In this document: one piece after another, positions 1 to 8,498 of the stretch
Position numbering within the stretch: position 1 is the stretch's first letter
How the letters are laid out: each line of letters opens with the position of its first letter
Assembly (NCBI GenBank): GCA_030671005.1
Contig: DAOVAN010000003.1
Location: 1 to 44,446, forward strand
DNA length: 44,446 nucleotides
Reading direction: 5' to 3'
Source: Caldifarciminota bacterium
GTDB taxonomy: Bacteria; Hydrothermota; Tepidihabitantia; SM23-42
Program-made: the position numbers and the translations under genes
Notes under the pieces: model-generated
The model's database searches: none
What the model saw: the letters and a program-made list of their open reading frames with translations, nothing else
What the model was told of the DNA's origin: nothing

Positions 1-474
1 ACCCAATTCATTGCGCTACCAGTAACAATGTCAAAAACACCTGATAAATCTCCGAAGAGCGAAGCTCTTCGTGAGCAGGCAGGTAACTACTTTTCGGATA
101 ACAATGGAAGATTCCCCAAGCCCGCCAAGTAGTTCGGCGGACGAGGGGAACCTTACACCCATCTAGACCTTAACCCACCTTAACTTCAACCAATATCCGA
201 CACGTTTTCAGTTGCGGTGCAACAAATGGGCTAGGGTAAAGACGCCAAAATCTAGCATCTCAACCCTAGCCCTACACCCATCCCGACCTTAACCCATCTT
301 CAATTGAACCAATATCCGACACCATTTTTCAGTTCCGGTACAACAAATGGGCTAGGGTAAAGACGCCAAAATCTAGCATCTCAACCCTAGCCCTACACCC
401 ATCCCGACCTTAACCTCGGTAATTTCACAAAGAACATTTAAAATTTGAACATATAGCAGAATCATATCAAATAC
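1..474. other. Non-coding region downstream of trxB
   Basis: No credible gene is seen in these 474 bases. The stretch has a small perfect hairpin at 54-70 (GAAGAGC/GCTCTTC) and a nested hairpin at 112-150, in which TTCCCC/GGGGAA encloses CCGCC/GGCGG. A tandem repeat follows at 154-418 and is listed separately. None of the hairpins is followed by a clear T-run on the minus strand, so termination of the upstream trxB transcript here is possible but not shown. Confidence 0.6.
154..418. repeat. ~120-bp tandem repeat with internal hairpins, 2.2 copies
   Basis: Two head-to-tail units of about 119 and 121 bp (154-272 and 273-393) are followed by a partial third copy. The 3' half of each unit is almost identical, while the 5' half has diverged by substitutions and small indels. 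Each unit contains a perfect 10-bp inverted repeat, GGGCTAGGGT/ACCCTAGCCC (228-237 with 263-272, and 349-358 with 384-393), around a ~25-nt loop. The hairpin core is better conserved than the spacer, which suggests that the structure is what is maintained or most recently copied. Confidence 0.85.
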
Positions 475-1392
475 TCACTTCACAGATTCAATATATTTGT
501 ACGCATTGATAGCCGCGGTTGCACCTTCGGCGCACGCGGTCACCACTTGCCTGATAGCTTTTGAACATATATCACCCGCCGCAAAGATACCTGGTACAGA
601 AGTCTCCATTCTCTCGCTCACCACGACGAACCCCTTGGCATCCAGTTCTACCACCTCTTTCAAAAAATCAGAACTCGGCTCAAGACCTACGTAAACGAAT
701 ACACCACTGACATCCACCTTCTTCTCTTCACCCGTCTTACGGTCCTTTACCGTAATAGATTCTACTCGCACCTGGCCATTTATGCTAACCACTTCGTGAT
801 TCATTAAGAATGTGGCACGACGATCATCCTTGACAAGATCATATGTCATCTTTTCTGCCGTCACGTGAGGCAAGAATTCCACAAAGGTAACGCTATTGAC
901 AAACTGCAGCAGGAATTTTCCTTCCTGGATGCCCGAATTTCCGCAACCCACTACTGCAACATCACGTTTCCTGAAGAGTGGCCCGTCACAGGTTGCACAA
1001 TACGATACACCCCGGCCTCTGAGCTCATCTTCACCCGGAACATTGAGTTTCTTCCAGTTAGTGCCGATCGCGACTATCACCGCGGGTGCCTCTAACTCAC
1101 GGCTATCCGTTCTTATTACGACCGACTTATCCTTTTTGATGATCGATTTCGCCTCAGCACCTACAATATCAACTCCAAAGCGCAATGCCTGTTGTTTCAT
1201 CTTCTCTGCAAGTTCAACACCGCTCACGCCTTCTGGAAAACCAGGATAATTTTCAATGTAATGCGTCGTTGCCGCATGTCCACCAGGCATTGCCCTTTCA
1301 ATAATCACGACACTCAGACCTGCCCTTACACCATAAATTCCCGCAGCGAGCCCGGCTGGTCCGCCCCCAACAATTATCAAATCATGGGTCAT
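475..1392 (-). CDS. trxB: Thioredoxin reductase-like flavoprotein
   Basis: FAD-dependent pyridine nucleotide-disulfide oxidoreductase of 305 aa, the usual bacterial TrxB length. The N-terminal FAD-binding GGGPAG motif, the redox-active CATC pair at about residue 133 and a C-terminal GIFAAGD flavin motif are all present. By family it passes electrons from a pyridine nucleotide to thioredoxin in the cytoplasm. The second Rossmann motif reads GCGNSG, and the HRRxxxR segment that recognises the NADPH 2'-phosphate is replaced by VEFLPHVTAEK; an acidic residue there suggests NADH or another donor (inference). The ATG follows a GAAGGGAG ribosome site. It is the last gene of the division operon, 45 bp after ftsZ. 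A related ferredoxin-dependent or peroxiredoxin-linked reductase is possible. Confidence 0.88.
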   Translation of the reverse strand: MTHDLIIVGGGPAGLAAGIYGVRAGLSVVIIERAMPGGHAATTHYIENYPGFPEGVSGVELAEKMKQQALRFGVDIVGAEAKSIIKKDKSVVIRTDSRELEAPAVIVAIGTNWKKLNVPGEDELRGRGVSYCATCDGPLFRKRDVAVVGCGNSGIQEGKFLLQFVNSVTFVEFLPHVTAEKMTYDLVKDDRRATFLMNHEVVSINGQVRVESITVKDRKTGEEKKVDVSGVFVYVGLEPSSDFLKEVVELDAKGFVVVSERMETSVPGIFAAGDICSKAIRQVVTACAEGATAAINAYKYIESVK

Positions 1393-1437
1393 CGTACTCC
1401 CTTCTTTGTTACCGATGCAGGGTTACCTGCACCGGTG

Positions 1438-2547
1438 TTAATCGATCTGACGTCTCAAGAAGGTCGGTACCTCCAAGTCACTTTCGTTGTAGACTCTATC
1501 TTTCCCTTCTTTTTTGACTTCCCGGCGCTTGAACGCTGGTAATTCAAGATTCTCTTGTCGAATACTGATATCGATCGGTTCCTCGCGTACTTTCTCCTTA
1601 ATACCTGTAGCAACAACCATCACGCTTACCTTGCTGCCAATATATTCATCAATGACAACCCCGGTAATCACCTTTGGTTGACTGTCTGTTTCACTCGTAA
1701 TCAGGGATGCTGCCTCATTTGTTTCGGCCAGTGTCAAATCCTGACCGCCCGTGATGTTAATGAGCAATCCCCTTGCTCCCTTAATCGATATGTCGTCGAG
1801 CAAAGGTGAAGAAATGGCCGACTGTGCCGCTTGCATGGCACGATTCTCGCCCTCGCCAATACCTAAACCCATGACCGCGGTTCCCTTCTCGACCATCACT
1901 GTGCGCACATCAGCAAAATCCAGGTTTATTAGTCCTGATTTCGTCACCATCTCGGCAATACCCTTGATCGCGTTGAATAGAACCATGTTGCCCAACCTGA
2001 AGGCCTCAATGATAGACTGATCCTTTGGTGCAACCGCAATCAACTTCTGGTTGGGAATGACAATCAATGTATCGACGTTCTCCTTTAGCTCCTCGATACC
2101 GCTGTGTGCGTTCGTCATCCGCCATACTCCCTCATATTCAAATGGTTTTGTCACAACGGCCACAACCAGAGCCCCAGCATTCTTCGCTTCCTCCGAGATG
2201 ATTGGCGAAGCACCGGTTCCAGTTCCGCCACCTTCACCGCAAGTAACAAACACCATGTCGGCATCCTTAAATACGTCCCTTATCTTCTCCCTTGATTCCT
2301 CAGCAGCCTTGCGGCCAATCTCAGGATCACCACCGGCACCCAATCCCTGAGTAAGATTCGTGCCGATCTGTATCTTCTCATTGGCCTCGTTTACCTTCAA
2401 GACCTGTGCATCGGTATTAACCGCAATGCATTCCACGCCGTGTATTCCGTAGTTCGTTGCATAGTTAATTGTGTTACAGCCTGCGCCACCCACACCAATC
2501 ATTTTGATCTTAGCAATATATTTTGGGTCCTCAACTAATTCGTACAT
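1438..2547 (-). CDS. ftsZ: Cell division GTPase FtsZ with two C-terminal-peptide-like motifs
   Basis: Tubulin-like GTPase that polymerises into the Z-ring at midcell. Family signatures are GVGGAGCN near the N-terminus and the GGGTGTGASP signature loop. The start at 2547 (MYELVEDP) follows AAAGGAGGAAG; the longer ORF in the track runs back into ftsA and is not needed. The protein is 369 aa with a very short linker. The tail holds two motifs resembling the FtsA/ZipA-binding peptide: LELPAFKRR (about 334-342) and the terminal LEVPTFLRR (about 358-366). Most FtsZ proteins have one. The gene is 13 bp after ftsA and almost certainly co-translated with it. Confidence 0.97.
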   Translation of the reverse strand: MYELVEDPKYIAKIKMIGVGGAGCNTINYATNYGIHGVECIAVNTDAQVLKVNEANEKIQIGTNLTQGLGAGGDPEIGRKAAEESREKIRDVFKDADMVFVTCGEGGGTGTGASPIISEEAKNAGALVVAVVTKPFEYEGVWRMTNAHSGIEELKENVDTLIVIPNQKLIAVAPKDQSIIEAFRLGNMVLFNAIKGIAEMVTKSGLINLDFADVRTVMVEKGTAVMGLGIGEGENRAMQAAQSAISSPLLDDISIKGARGLLINITGGQDLTLAETNEAASLITSETDSQPKVITGVVIDEYIGSKVSVMVVATGIKEKVREEPIDISIRQENLELPAFKRREVKKEGKDRVYNESDLEVPTFLRRQID

Positions 2548-2560
2548 ATACTTCCTCCTT

Positions 2561-3793
2561 TCAGAAGTACTTTGCAAACCAATCTTCAAACCTTTTCTTG
2601 AGAGCATCGAAAACACCGACACCCCTTGTCCTTCTAATCAGAACCTGGTTCTTCTTCTCAAAGCCATAGAGAATAAGACCCACACCTGTGGCGTAGATCG
2701 GATCCTGCACTATGTCAGTGAGCCCGCCGATTTTTTTCGGAATGCCGATTTTTACAGGCAGATGAAAAACATCCTCGGCGAGCGCATCCAAGCCTTGCAA
2801 CCGGGCAGTACCACCGGTTATTACTACGCCTGCGGCAAGAATATCGAAGAATCCGCTTCTCTTGATTGCCTTATTAGTGATCATCAATATCTCTTCCACT
2901 CGGGGAGTGACTATCGAAGCGAGTAACTCTCTCGTGATATTACGGTCTTCACGACCTCCTATGCCTGGCACCTTTATCTCTTCTTCTCCCTCTTCATCCG
3001 ATAATGAGATACTCGCATTCTTCCTCTTTATATCTTCCGCCTGTTTATACGGCGTCCTTATACCGATGGCGATGTCATTGGTTATATATTCGCCACCGAG
3101 TGGAACAACCTCAGAATACCTTATTGCTCCATCATAGAATATCGCGAGATCGGTTGTACCGCCCCCGATATCCAAGAGGCAAACACCGAGATCGATCTCG
3201 TCCGGTTGAAGAACCGAATAGGAAGAAGCCAGTGGCTGTAGTACTAAATCCTTGACGCGGAGCCCGGCACTCTCTAGTGCGGTATAGATGTTCTGGGCAG
3301 ACGTGATCGCCGCGGTCACGATATGCACTTCAGCCTCTAGCTTGACACCGCTCATACCCACCGGGTCCTTGATCCCCTTCTCATTATCAACAACATACTC
3401 GATAGGTATGGCATGGATTATCTCACGATCCATGGGTAAAGCAATCGCCTTGGCCTGTTCGATCACCCTCTCGATATCACGTTTCGTAACAACTCCGCCG
3501 GTTCTCGCCGTAGCAATCATTGCGTGAGCATTGATGCTTTCGATGTGCGAGCCTGAAATCCCGGCATAGCAAGAATCGACTTTCACACCCGCCATTCTAG
3601 AGGCTTCATCGACCGCCTTTTCGATGGATTGAATCGCCTTTTCCAAATTGACGATAACCCCCCTCTTCAACCCGTTGGAAGGCGTCGAGCCCACGCCAAT
3701 GATTTTCAGATCGTCACCGTCAACTTCTGCAATGATCGCCGCTATCTTCGTTGTTCCCAGATCGACTCCAACAATTCTCTCTTTCCTTGCCAT
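2561..3793 (-). CDS. ftsA: Cell division protein FtsA
   Basis: Actin-like ATPase that tethers FtsZ to the membrane. The N-terminal VGVDLGTTKIAAI phosphate loop, the LLDIGGGTTDLAIF motif and VITGGTA are typical of FtsA. The extreme C-terminus (KKRFEDWFAKYF) is an amphipathic membrane-targeting helix. Length is 410 aa, as expected. Two adjacent ATGs exist (3796 and 3793); GGAGG is 5 nt before the second and only 2 nt before the first, so 3793 is preferred. It lies between the ftsQ-like gene (18 bp away) and ftsZ, the classic order. Confidence 0.97.
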   Translation of the reverse strand: MARKERIVGVDLGTTKIAAIIAEVDGDDLKIIGVGSTPSNGLKRGVIVNLEKAIQSIEKAVDEASRMAGVKVDSCYAGISGSHIESINAHAMIATARTGGVVTKRDIERVIEQAKAIALPMDREIIHAIPIEYVVDNEKGIKDPVGMSGVKLEAEVHIVTAAITSAQNIYTALESAGLRVKDLVLQPLASSYSVLQPDEIDLGVCLLDIGGGTTDLAIFYDGAIRYSEVVPLGGEYITNDIAIGIRTPYKQAEDIKRKNASISLSDEEGEEEIKVPGIGGREDRNITRELLASIVTPRVEEILMITNKAIKRSGFFDILAAGVVITGGTARLQGLDALAEDVFHLPVKIGIPKKIGGLTDIVQDPIYATGVGLILYGFEKKNQVLIRRTRGVGVFDALKKRFEDWFAKYF

Positions 3794-3811
3794 CATATCC
3801 TCCTTAATGCC

Positions 3812-4102
3812 TCATAAACCTTTCTTAGCTTTTAAAATAATCTGTCCACTATAACTCAAATCAATAACCAACGTTTCCTCAATTCCCAGCAAATTCAATT
3901 TCTGTAGCAAATGCTTCTTCTTCTTCAGGTCATTGGTGCCCAAAACATATCGAACACCCTTGTATTCAACAATTCCATCCTCCCTAGATACTACTTCTCC
4001 ATCAGGTATCACCTCATCCAAAACTACATACTCGTCACGTTCTCGCAGAAGCCCAAACATGAAGACCACGCCAACTATGATCAGCAATAGCACAACAATC
4101 AT
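3812..4102 (-). CDS. Minimal FtsQ/DivIB-like membrane protein
   Basis: A 96-aa protein in the exact slot normally held by ftsQ, between murB (4-bp ATGA overlap) and ftsA. One N-terminal membrane segment (about residues 2-17) is followed by a ~75-residue soluble part. The soluble part carries GVRYVLGTNDL and ends in VIDLSYSGQIILK, which resembles the last strands of the FtsQ beta domain (typically ...IDLRYPGQVIV). The POTRA domain and the first half of the beta domain appear absent; typical FtsQ is 220-280 aa. The open reading frame is clean and well embedded, so this is more likely a reduced FtsQ than a pseudogene. Its role in recruiting FtsB/L-type partners is inferred from position and the weak C-terminal match. 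Confidence 0.6.
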   Translation of the reverse strand: MIVVLLLIIVGVVFMFGLLRERDEYVVLDEVIPDGEVVSREDGIVEYKGVRYVLGTNDLKKKKHLLQKLNLLGIEETLVIDLSYSGQIILKAKKGL

Positions 4103-4983
4103 CTTAATAGTTGCACCTCCTCCTCAAGTATTATCCCGGTTTCTCGACGAACGATTTTCTTTACTTCTTTGGCCAAAACAATAACATCGGCCGCGCGTGC
4201 TTGACCGCGATTCATTATGTAGTTCGCATGTTTCCTGCTGACTTCGGCGTCACCCACTGATGTCCCCTTAAGTCCGCACTGCTCGATCAACTCACCCGCT
4301 GCATAACCTGGCGGATTCTTGAAGAACGAACCAGCAGAATAACCAGTGGGATGTTTTATCTGCCGGCTCTTCGTGTTTCTCCTAATTCTCGCCAAAATAA
4401 CCCTGTGCTTTTCTTTTCTCAATACAAGCTTCACCGATGTGACAATTTCTCCATCCCTGAGTTTCGAACGCCGGTATGCAAATCCCAATTTGTCCTTGAC
4501 TCGTAGCCCTTCAACTCCATGCCTGTCGATAATGGTGGCGCTTTCAATAATATCAGAAATCGAATTCCCAAAAGCACCTGCATTGCCCTTCATTGCGCCA
4601 CCCATGGTACCAGGTATACCGGCCATGAATTCTGCGCCCCCATAACCTTTTCTAATTGCCGCATCCAGAAAATCGCGAATCAATACACCACCACCACAGC
4701 GAAACAGGCTGTCGTGATGGGTAATTCTCTTGAACACTCCGCCCAACTTCAGCACGACGCCTCTAAAACCCTTATCAACAACCAGCAGGTTTGTACCCGC
4801 GCCAACCAGGAAGTATTTCATATCCTGTTTCTTGATGATCCCGAGCACACTCTTCAATGCCTTTACCGAGCAGACATAAACAAAATAGTTCGCAGGCCCA
4901 CCAATATGGAATGATGTATGATCAGCCAGTCTTTCGTTCAACACTACTCTGATGTTTTTTGTGCGGCCGAACGGATTCCTCAT
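4099..4983 (-). CDS. murB: UDP-N-acetylenolpyruvoylglucosamine reductase
   Basis: Flavoenzyme that reduces UDP-GlcNAc-enolpyruvate to UDP-MurNAc. The N-terminal part contains LADHTSFHIGGPA and VGAGTNLLV. The FAD-binding middle has FMAGIPGTMGGAMKGNAGAFG, and the C-terminal domain has the GYSAGSFFKNP motif with the catalytic serine plus HANYIMN. At 294 aa it fits the short type II MurB class. The start follows AAGGAGCTGAG. It overlaps murC by 4 bp (ATGA) and the ftsQ-like gene by 4 bp, so translation is likely coupled. Confidence 0.96.
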   Translation of the reverse strand: MRNPFGRTKNIRVVLNERLADHTSFHIGGPANYFVYVCSVKALKSVLGIIKKQDMKYFLVGAGTNLLVVDKGFRGVVLKLGGVFKRITHHDSLFRCGGGVLIRDFLDAAIRKGYGGAEFMAGIPGTMGGAMKGNAGAFGNSISDIIESATIIDRHGVEGLRVKDKLGFAYRRSKLRDGEIVTSVKLVLRKEKHRVILARIRRNTKSRQIKHPTGYSAGSFFKNPPGYAAGELIEQCGLKGTSVGDAEVSRKHANYIMNRGQARAADVIVLAKEVKKIVRRETGIILEEEVQLLR

Positions 4984-6365
4984 CTCAGCTCCTTGAGTAG
5001 TCTCTGCGCAACCTTATTTATGTCACCTGCACCCTGGATAATAACGATGTCGCCGGGCTTCAGTGTTCGCTTCAGAAATCTCAAGATATTTGTGAACTTA
5101 CCCATGAAATGAACCGCATCTTGCTCTTTGGCAATCCGTTTTGCCAATGCACGACCTGTCACACCCGGTATCGGCATCTCGTGGGCAGCGTAGATCTCGG
5201 TCACGATCACCGTATCGGCATTAAGGAAGGCAATCGCGAACTGGTCAAACAAGTGGTAGGTGCGTGTGAATCGATGAGGTTGAAAGACCGACACGATCCG
5301 CTGGTTCGGAAAGTAATCACGCAGCGTCTGCAAGGTAATGGCTATCTCGGTTGGATGGTGGCCGTAATCATCAAAAACCCGTATGCCCTTTGCATCACCG
5401 ATATACTCAATGCGACGATGAACACCTCGAAAATTCTCCAGAGCAGATCTTATCTTCTTAGTCGGAATACCCAATTCCATACCAACACCTATTGCGGCCA
5501 GGGCGTTGGCAACATTATGAACGCCCGGTAGATTGATTCTGAATCTGCCTACGAGCCGCTTGTGCGATCTCACTTTGAACGAAACACCGAAATCATATTT
5601 CTCCATGCCTTCGGCCCTCAGATCCGCATCGGTCTCAAAGCCGTACACGATCACCCGCCGGCGGATATTCGGCCTCACATCTCTAGTCACGGCAGAATCC
5701 ACACCCAAGAATACACACCCCCAGAACGGGACGTGATTTGCATAGTGGCCAAAATGCTCTTTTATTTCGTCGAGATCTTCATAATAGTCGAGGTGTTCGG
5801 CTTCTATGTTGGTGATCACTGCATAGGATGGAAACACGCGCAAGAAAGACTTGTCAGACTCATCTACTTCACACACCAGATAATCTCCGGTACCCAGACT
5901 CGCCTGGCTCTTCCCAATGGCAATACCACCGATTACCGTGGTTGGTGATAAACCACCATGCTGTAACACATCGCTGACGATCGAAGTGGTTGTGGTTTTA
6001 CCGTGAGTGCCCGATATGCAAATCGCAAATTTCATACGGGTCAATTCAGCGAGCAACTCGGCACGGTGTATCAAAGGAACACCCATACGCTTGGACTCAA
6101 TCAACTCGGAGTTGCCTTCCCTGATCGCCGAAGAATAGACAACCACGTCGGCACCTTTCGCGTTCTCCTTCTTGTGCCCGTACTTGACCTGGATACCCAT
6201 GCGCTTCAGGCGACGCGTTATTTCTGAAGACTGCAAATCAGAACCGGAAACTCTGAATCCCAGGTTCTTCATGATCGTCGCAAGTCCGCTCATGCCAATC
6301 CCGCCGATACCCACGAAGTGAATATGTTCAGTCTTGCCGAATATTCCTGATTTATATCTTCTCAT
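4980..6365 (-). CDS. murC: UDP-N-acetylmuramate-L-alanine ligase
   Basis: First Mur ligase; adds L-Ala to UDP-MurNAc using ATP in the cytoplasm. The N-terminal HFVGIGGIGMSGLA UDP-binding loop, the central ATP-binding SGTHGKTTTTS P-loop and the NIEAEHLDYY motif identify the ligase, and the DDYGHHPTEI motif (about residue 340) is diagnostic for MurC. Length of 461 aa is normal. The start overlaps the end of murG by 14 bp; the upstream AGGATG is a weak ribosome site, so coupling to murG is likely. Confidence 0.97.
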   Translation of the reverse strand: MRRYKSGIFGKTEHIHFVGIGGIGMSGLATIMKNLGFRVSGSDLQSSEITRRLKRMGIQVKYGHKKENAKGADVVVYSSAIREGNSELIESKRMGVPLIHRAELLAELTRMKFAICISGTHGKTTTTSIVSDVLQHGGLSPTTVIGGIAIGKSQASLGTGDYLVCEVDESDKSFLRVFPSYAVITNIEAEHLDYYEDLDEIKEHFGHYANHVPFWGCVFLGVDSAVTRDVRPNIRRRVIVYGFETDADLRAEGMEKYDFGVSFKVRSHKRLVGRFRINLPGVHNVANALAAIGVGMELGIPTKKIRSALENFRGVHRRIEYIGDAKGIRVFDDYGHHPTEIAITLQTLRDYFPNQRIVSVFQPHRFTRTYHLFDQFAIAFLNADTVIVTEIYAAHEMPIPGVTGRALAKRIAKEQDAVHFMGKFTNILRFLKRTLKPGDIVIIQGAGDINKVAQRLLKELR

Positions 6366-7434
6366 GCTTCACATCCTGTACCAAGCAATCGGCAATTCTC
6401 TGTTCAGCATCTCTGATTGTTGTTGCCCGCATCATTCCTTTTCTTTTCAAGAGCCCACGCACCAGCTCGGCCAGTGTGTCAGCCGTGAGATCCTTCTCCT
6501 CATGCACCACGGCGTCACCGATTCGGGAAAAAAATACCGCATTGTGGTATTGATGAGCATCGAGCGCATATGGAAAGGGGATGAATATCACCTTCTTGTT
6601 CAAAGACAAAATTTCATACCCGGCAAGAGCACCCGCCCGTGAAACGATGACGTCTGCCTCACTGATGTCCTGCCAGGGTTTTTCGATAAATGGCAAGACG
6701 CGGGTGTTTTTACCCCTTCTTGGCACAACCCGCTCATAATCACGGTTACCAGTGATCAATGTGAGACGCCACTTCTTTGGCATCATCTCCTGTAATTCCA
6801 GTGCAAGGTCATTCAGACGCTGAGCTCCTTGACTACCGCCATAGAAAAGAACCGTGACCGTACTCAGCTTATATCGTTTCTGGGTTCGTACCGATTCTCT
6901 GAATTCCTGCCTGACCGGAATGCCCGTTATCATGGTGTTACCCTTCAGTCTGTTTACCGGGGGTAAACCCAAGAAGACCCTCTTCGCCGAAGAGGCGAAT
7001 AGCTTGGTGGCTCTGCCCGGAATCCGATTTGCTTCAAAGATATAAAATGCGCTGCGATTTATCATACATGAAATCGCCAGGGGTACTGCTCCAAACCCTC
7101 CAAACGCCACACCAATACTATTTCTAGTCAGTCCATTCAGTCTCACTATTGAATAGAGAAGTGACACGATGAAAAAAATCTTTCCGACCATTGATTTTCC
7201 GAAGAAAGGCCGTGACTTAATCGGAAAGGTCTTTATCCCATAGCGATGCGCGACGTCTTCCTCCAAATACCCGGCGCGTGCTAGAAATAACACGTCAAAC
7301 TTCCTTTTCTGTAATTCATGTGCCACAACGACCGCTGGGAAATAGTGACCACCAGTGCCCACGCCGCCAACGACGATTCTGGGCATCGCATCACGATGGG
7401 TGACTACCTTCACTTCCTGGCCACCTGTTTTCAC
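6352..7434 (-). CDS. murG: UDP-GlcNAc:lipid I GlcNAc transferase
   Basis: Peripheral membrane glycosyltransferase making lipid II from lipid I. The GGVGTGGHYFP N-terminal loop, GGSQGAQRLN and the C-terminal donor-site SRAGALAGYEI ... DAHQYHNA are clear. The usual HEQN..PG segment is FEANRIPGRA here. The GTG at 7434 is preceded by AGGAGGATTGT and overlaps the ftsW stop by 4 bp, so it is preferred over the ATG at 7386, although the latter would give the more standard distance to the GGTGGH loop. Length 360 aa. Confidence 0.95.
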   Translation of the reverse strand: MKTGGQEVKVVTHRDAMPRIVVGGVGTGGHYFPAVVVAHELQKRKFDVLFLARAGYLEEDVAHRYGIKTFPIKSRPFFGKSMVGKIFFIVSLLYSIVRLNGLTRNSIGVAFGGFGAVPLAISCMINRSAFYIFEANRIPGRATKLFASSAKRVFLGLPPVNRLKGNTMITGIPVRQEFRESVRTQKRYKLSTVTVLFYGGSQGAQRLNDLALELQEMMPKKWRLTLITGNRDYERVVPRRGKNTRVLPFIEKPWQDISEADVIVSRAGALAGYEILSLNKKVIFIPFPYALDAHQYHNAVFFSRIGDAVVHEEKDLTADTLAELVRGLLKRKGMMRATTIRDAEQRIADCLVQDVKHEKI

Positions 7435-8498
7435 ACAATCCTCCTGCGTGATGCCTGCAGCATAATACCGACTGCAAAGAGGTTAGCAGTAAGCGACCAC
7501 CCACCAAAGGAGATGAAAGGCAGTGGTATTCCGGTAGGCGGGACAAGTCCAATACTGACCCCGACATGAACGAGGAAGATGATGAATATCGACGCATTCA
7601 AACCCAAAACCAACAATCTTGTAAATTCATCATCGAGGGCGCCCGCAATGGACAACCCTCGCAAATAAATCTGCCAATAGAATATGAACACAACGACACA
7701 TCCAATGAATCCCAGCTCCTCTGCGATATGTGCAAAAATGAAGTCATTGTGAATGCCCGGGAGAAACAAAAACTTCTGTAGTCCAGCACCCGGTCCCTTG
7801 CCGAAGAGCCCGCCCGAGCCGATTGCGATCAAAGATTGCTGGACCTGATAGGTCGGTTGTGAAATGAAGTTGGCGATACGATACTGGGCGTGCGGAAAAA
7901 CGCGCACAAAGATGGCAAGTATGACTATGCTGACCGCGCTCGTTGCCAACAAGAGCCTGAACTTCGCACAACCGTAAATCAACATCACAAAGAGCGTTGC
8001 CACACATATTACTGACATCGAGATCGATGGTTGTATGGCAACCAACACGACCATCAAGAAAGAAATCGACAGAATCGTCGCAAGGCCCTTTCGAGTGTTC
8101 GCCGTTTGAGGATGTGAGGCGAAGAAATTAGCAAGAAAAAAGACCAACCATATTCTGACAAACTCAGATACCTGAACACCCACCGATGCAATTACCAAAG
8201 ATCTTTTCGCCCCAAATTGAAAACGCCCCGTAACAATCGTGAGCACAAGACTCAAGACTATGAGCACTAACAGCGGTAATATCATCTTTCTGATCTTTTC
8301 ATAAGGAACCATCAAGCCAAGTAGAAAAAAGCCAATCGCAACCAATACGCGCTTCAAGTGTGCAGTCAGATAATAGGTTGAATCCTCACCTTGATGCATG
8401 GCGCGGTAATATGATGATGAGAAAACAAAAATGACCCCCAGGATGACGAGACCAATCATCAGGAATAGCATTACGCGATCAATCTTTCCGTGCGGCAT
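7431..8498 (-). CDS. ftsW: Septal peptidoglycan polymerase FtsW (SEDS family)
   Basis: Integral membrane SEDS glycosyltransferase that polymerises lipid II together with FtsI. Around ten hydrophobic segments are visible, with the GSGGLFGKGPGAGLQKFLFL loop and the C-terminal GIPLPFISFGG motif (GGW where most have GGS). The track ORF begins inside murD; the start at 8498 (MPHGKIDRVML) has GGGGAGG upstream, gives 355 aa, and overlaps murD by 20 bp. SEDS proteins cannot be fully separated into FtsW and RodA by motif alone, but the location beside murD/murG and in an operon with ftsI supports FtsW. Confidence 0.94.
   Translation of the reverse strand: MPHGKIDRVMLFLMIGLVILGVIFVFSSSYYRAMHQGEDSTYYLTAHLKRVLVAIGFFLLGLMVPYEKIRKMILPLLVLIVLSLVLTIVTGRFQFGAKRSLVIASVGVQVSEFVRIWLVFFLANFFASHPQTANTRKGLATILSISFLMVVLVAIQPSISMSVICVATLFVMLIYGCAKFRLLLATSAVSIVILAIFVRVFPHAQYRIANFISQPTYQVQQSLIAIGSGGLFGKGPGAGLQKFLFLPGIHNDFIFAHIAEELGFIGCVVVFIFYWQIYLRGLSIAGALDDEFTRLLVLGLNASIFIIFLVHVGVSIGLVPPTGIPLPFISFGGWSLTANLFAVGIMLQASRRRIV

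Noticed and set aside
154-418. Possible CRISPR array
   Set aside because: Only about two long (~120 bp) near-identical units exist, without short repeats separated by unique spacers and without cas genes.
1751-2350. Plus-strand ORFs of 89-99 aa opposite ftsZ
   Set aside because: They are antisense shadows of a strongly conserved gene and show no independent coding evidence.
2548-2622. Longer N-terminus of FtsZ
   Set aside because: The extra 25 codons are the 3' end of ftsA in another frame and have no ribosome site; MYELVEDP at 2547 has AAAGGAGG.
3812-4102. ftsQ pseudogene produced by a frameshift
   Set aside because: The gene has normal ATGA coupling, no leftover coding sequence of the missing domains on either side, and only 15 bp before ftsA.
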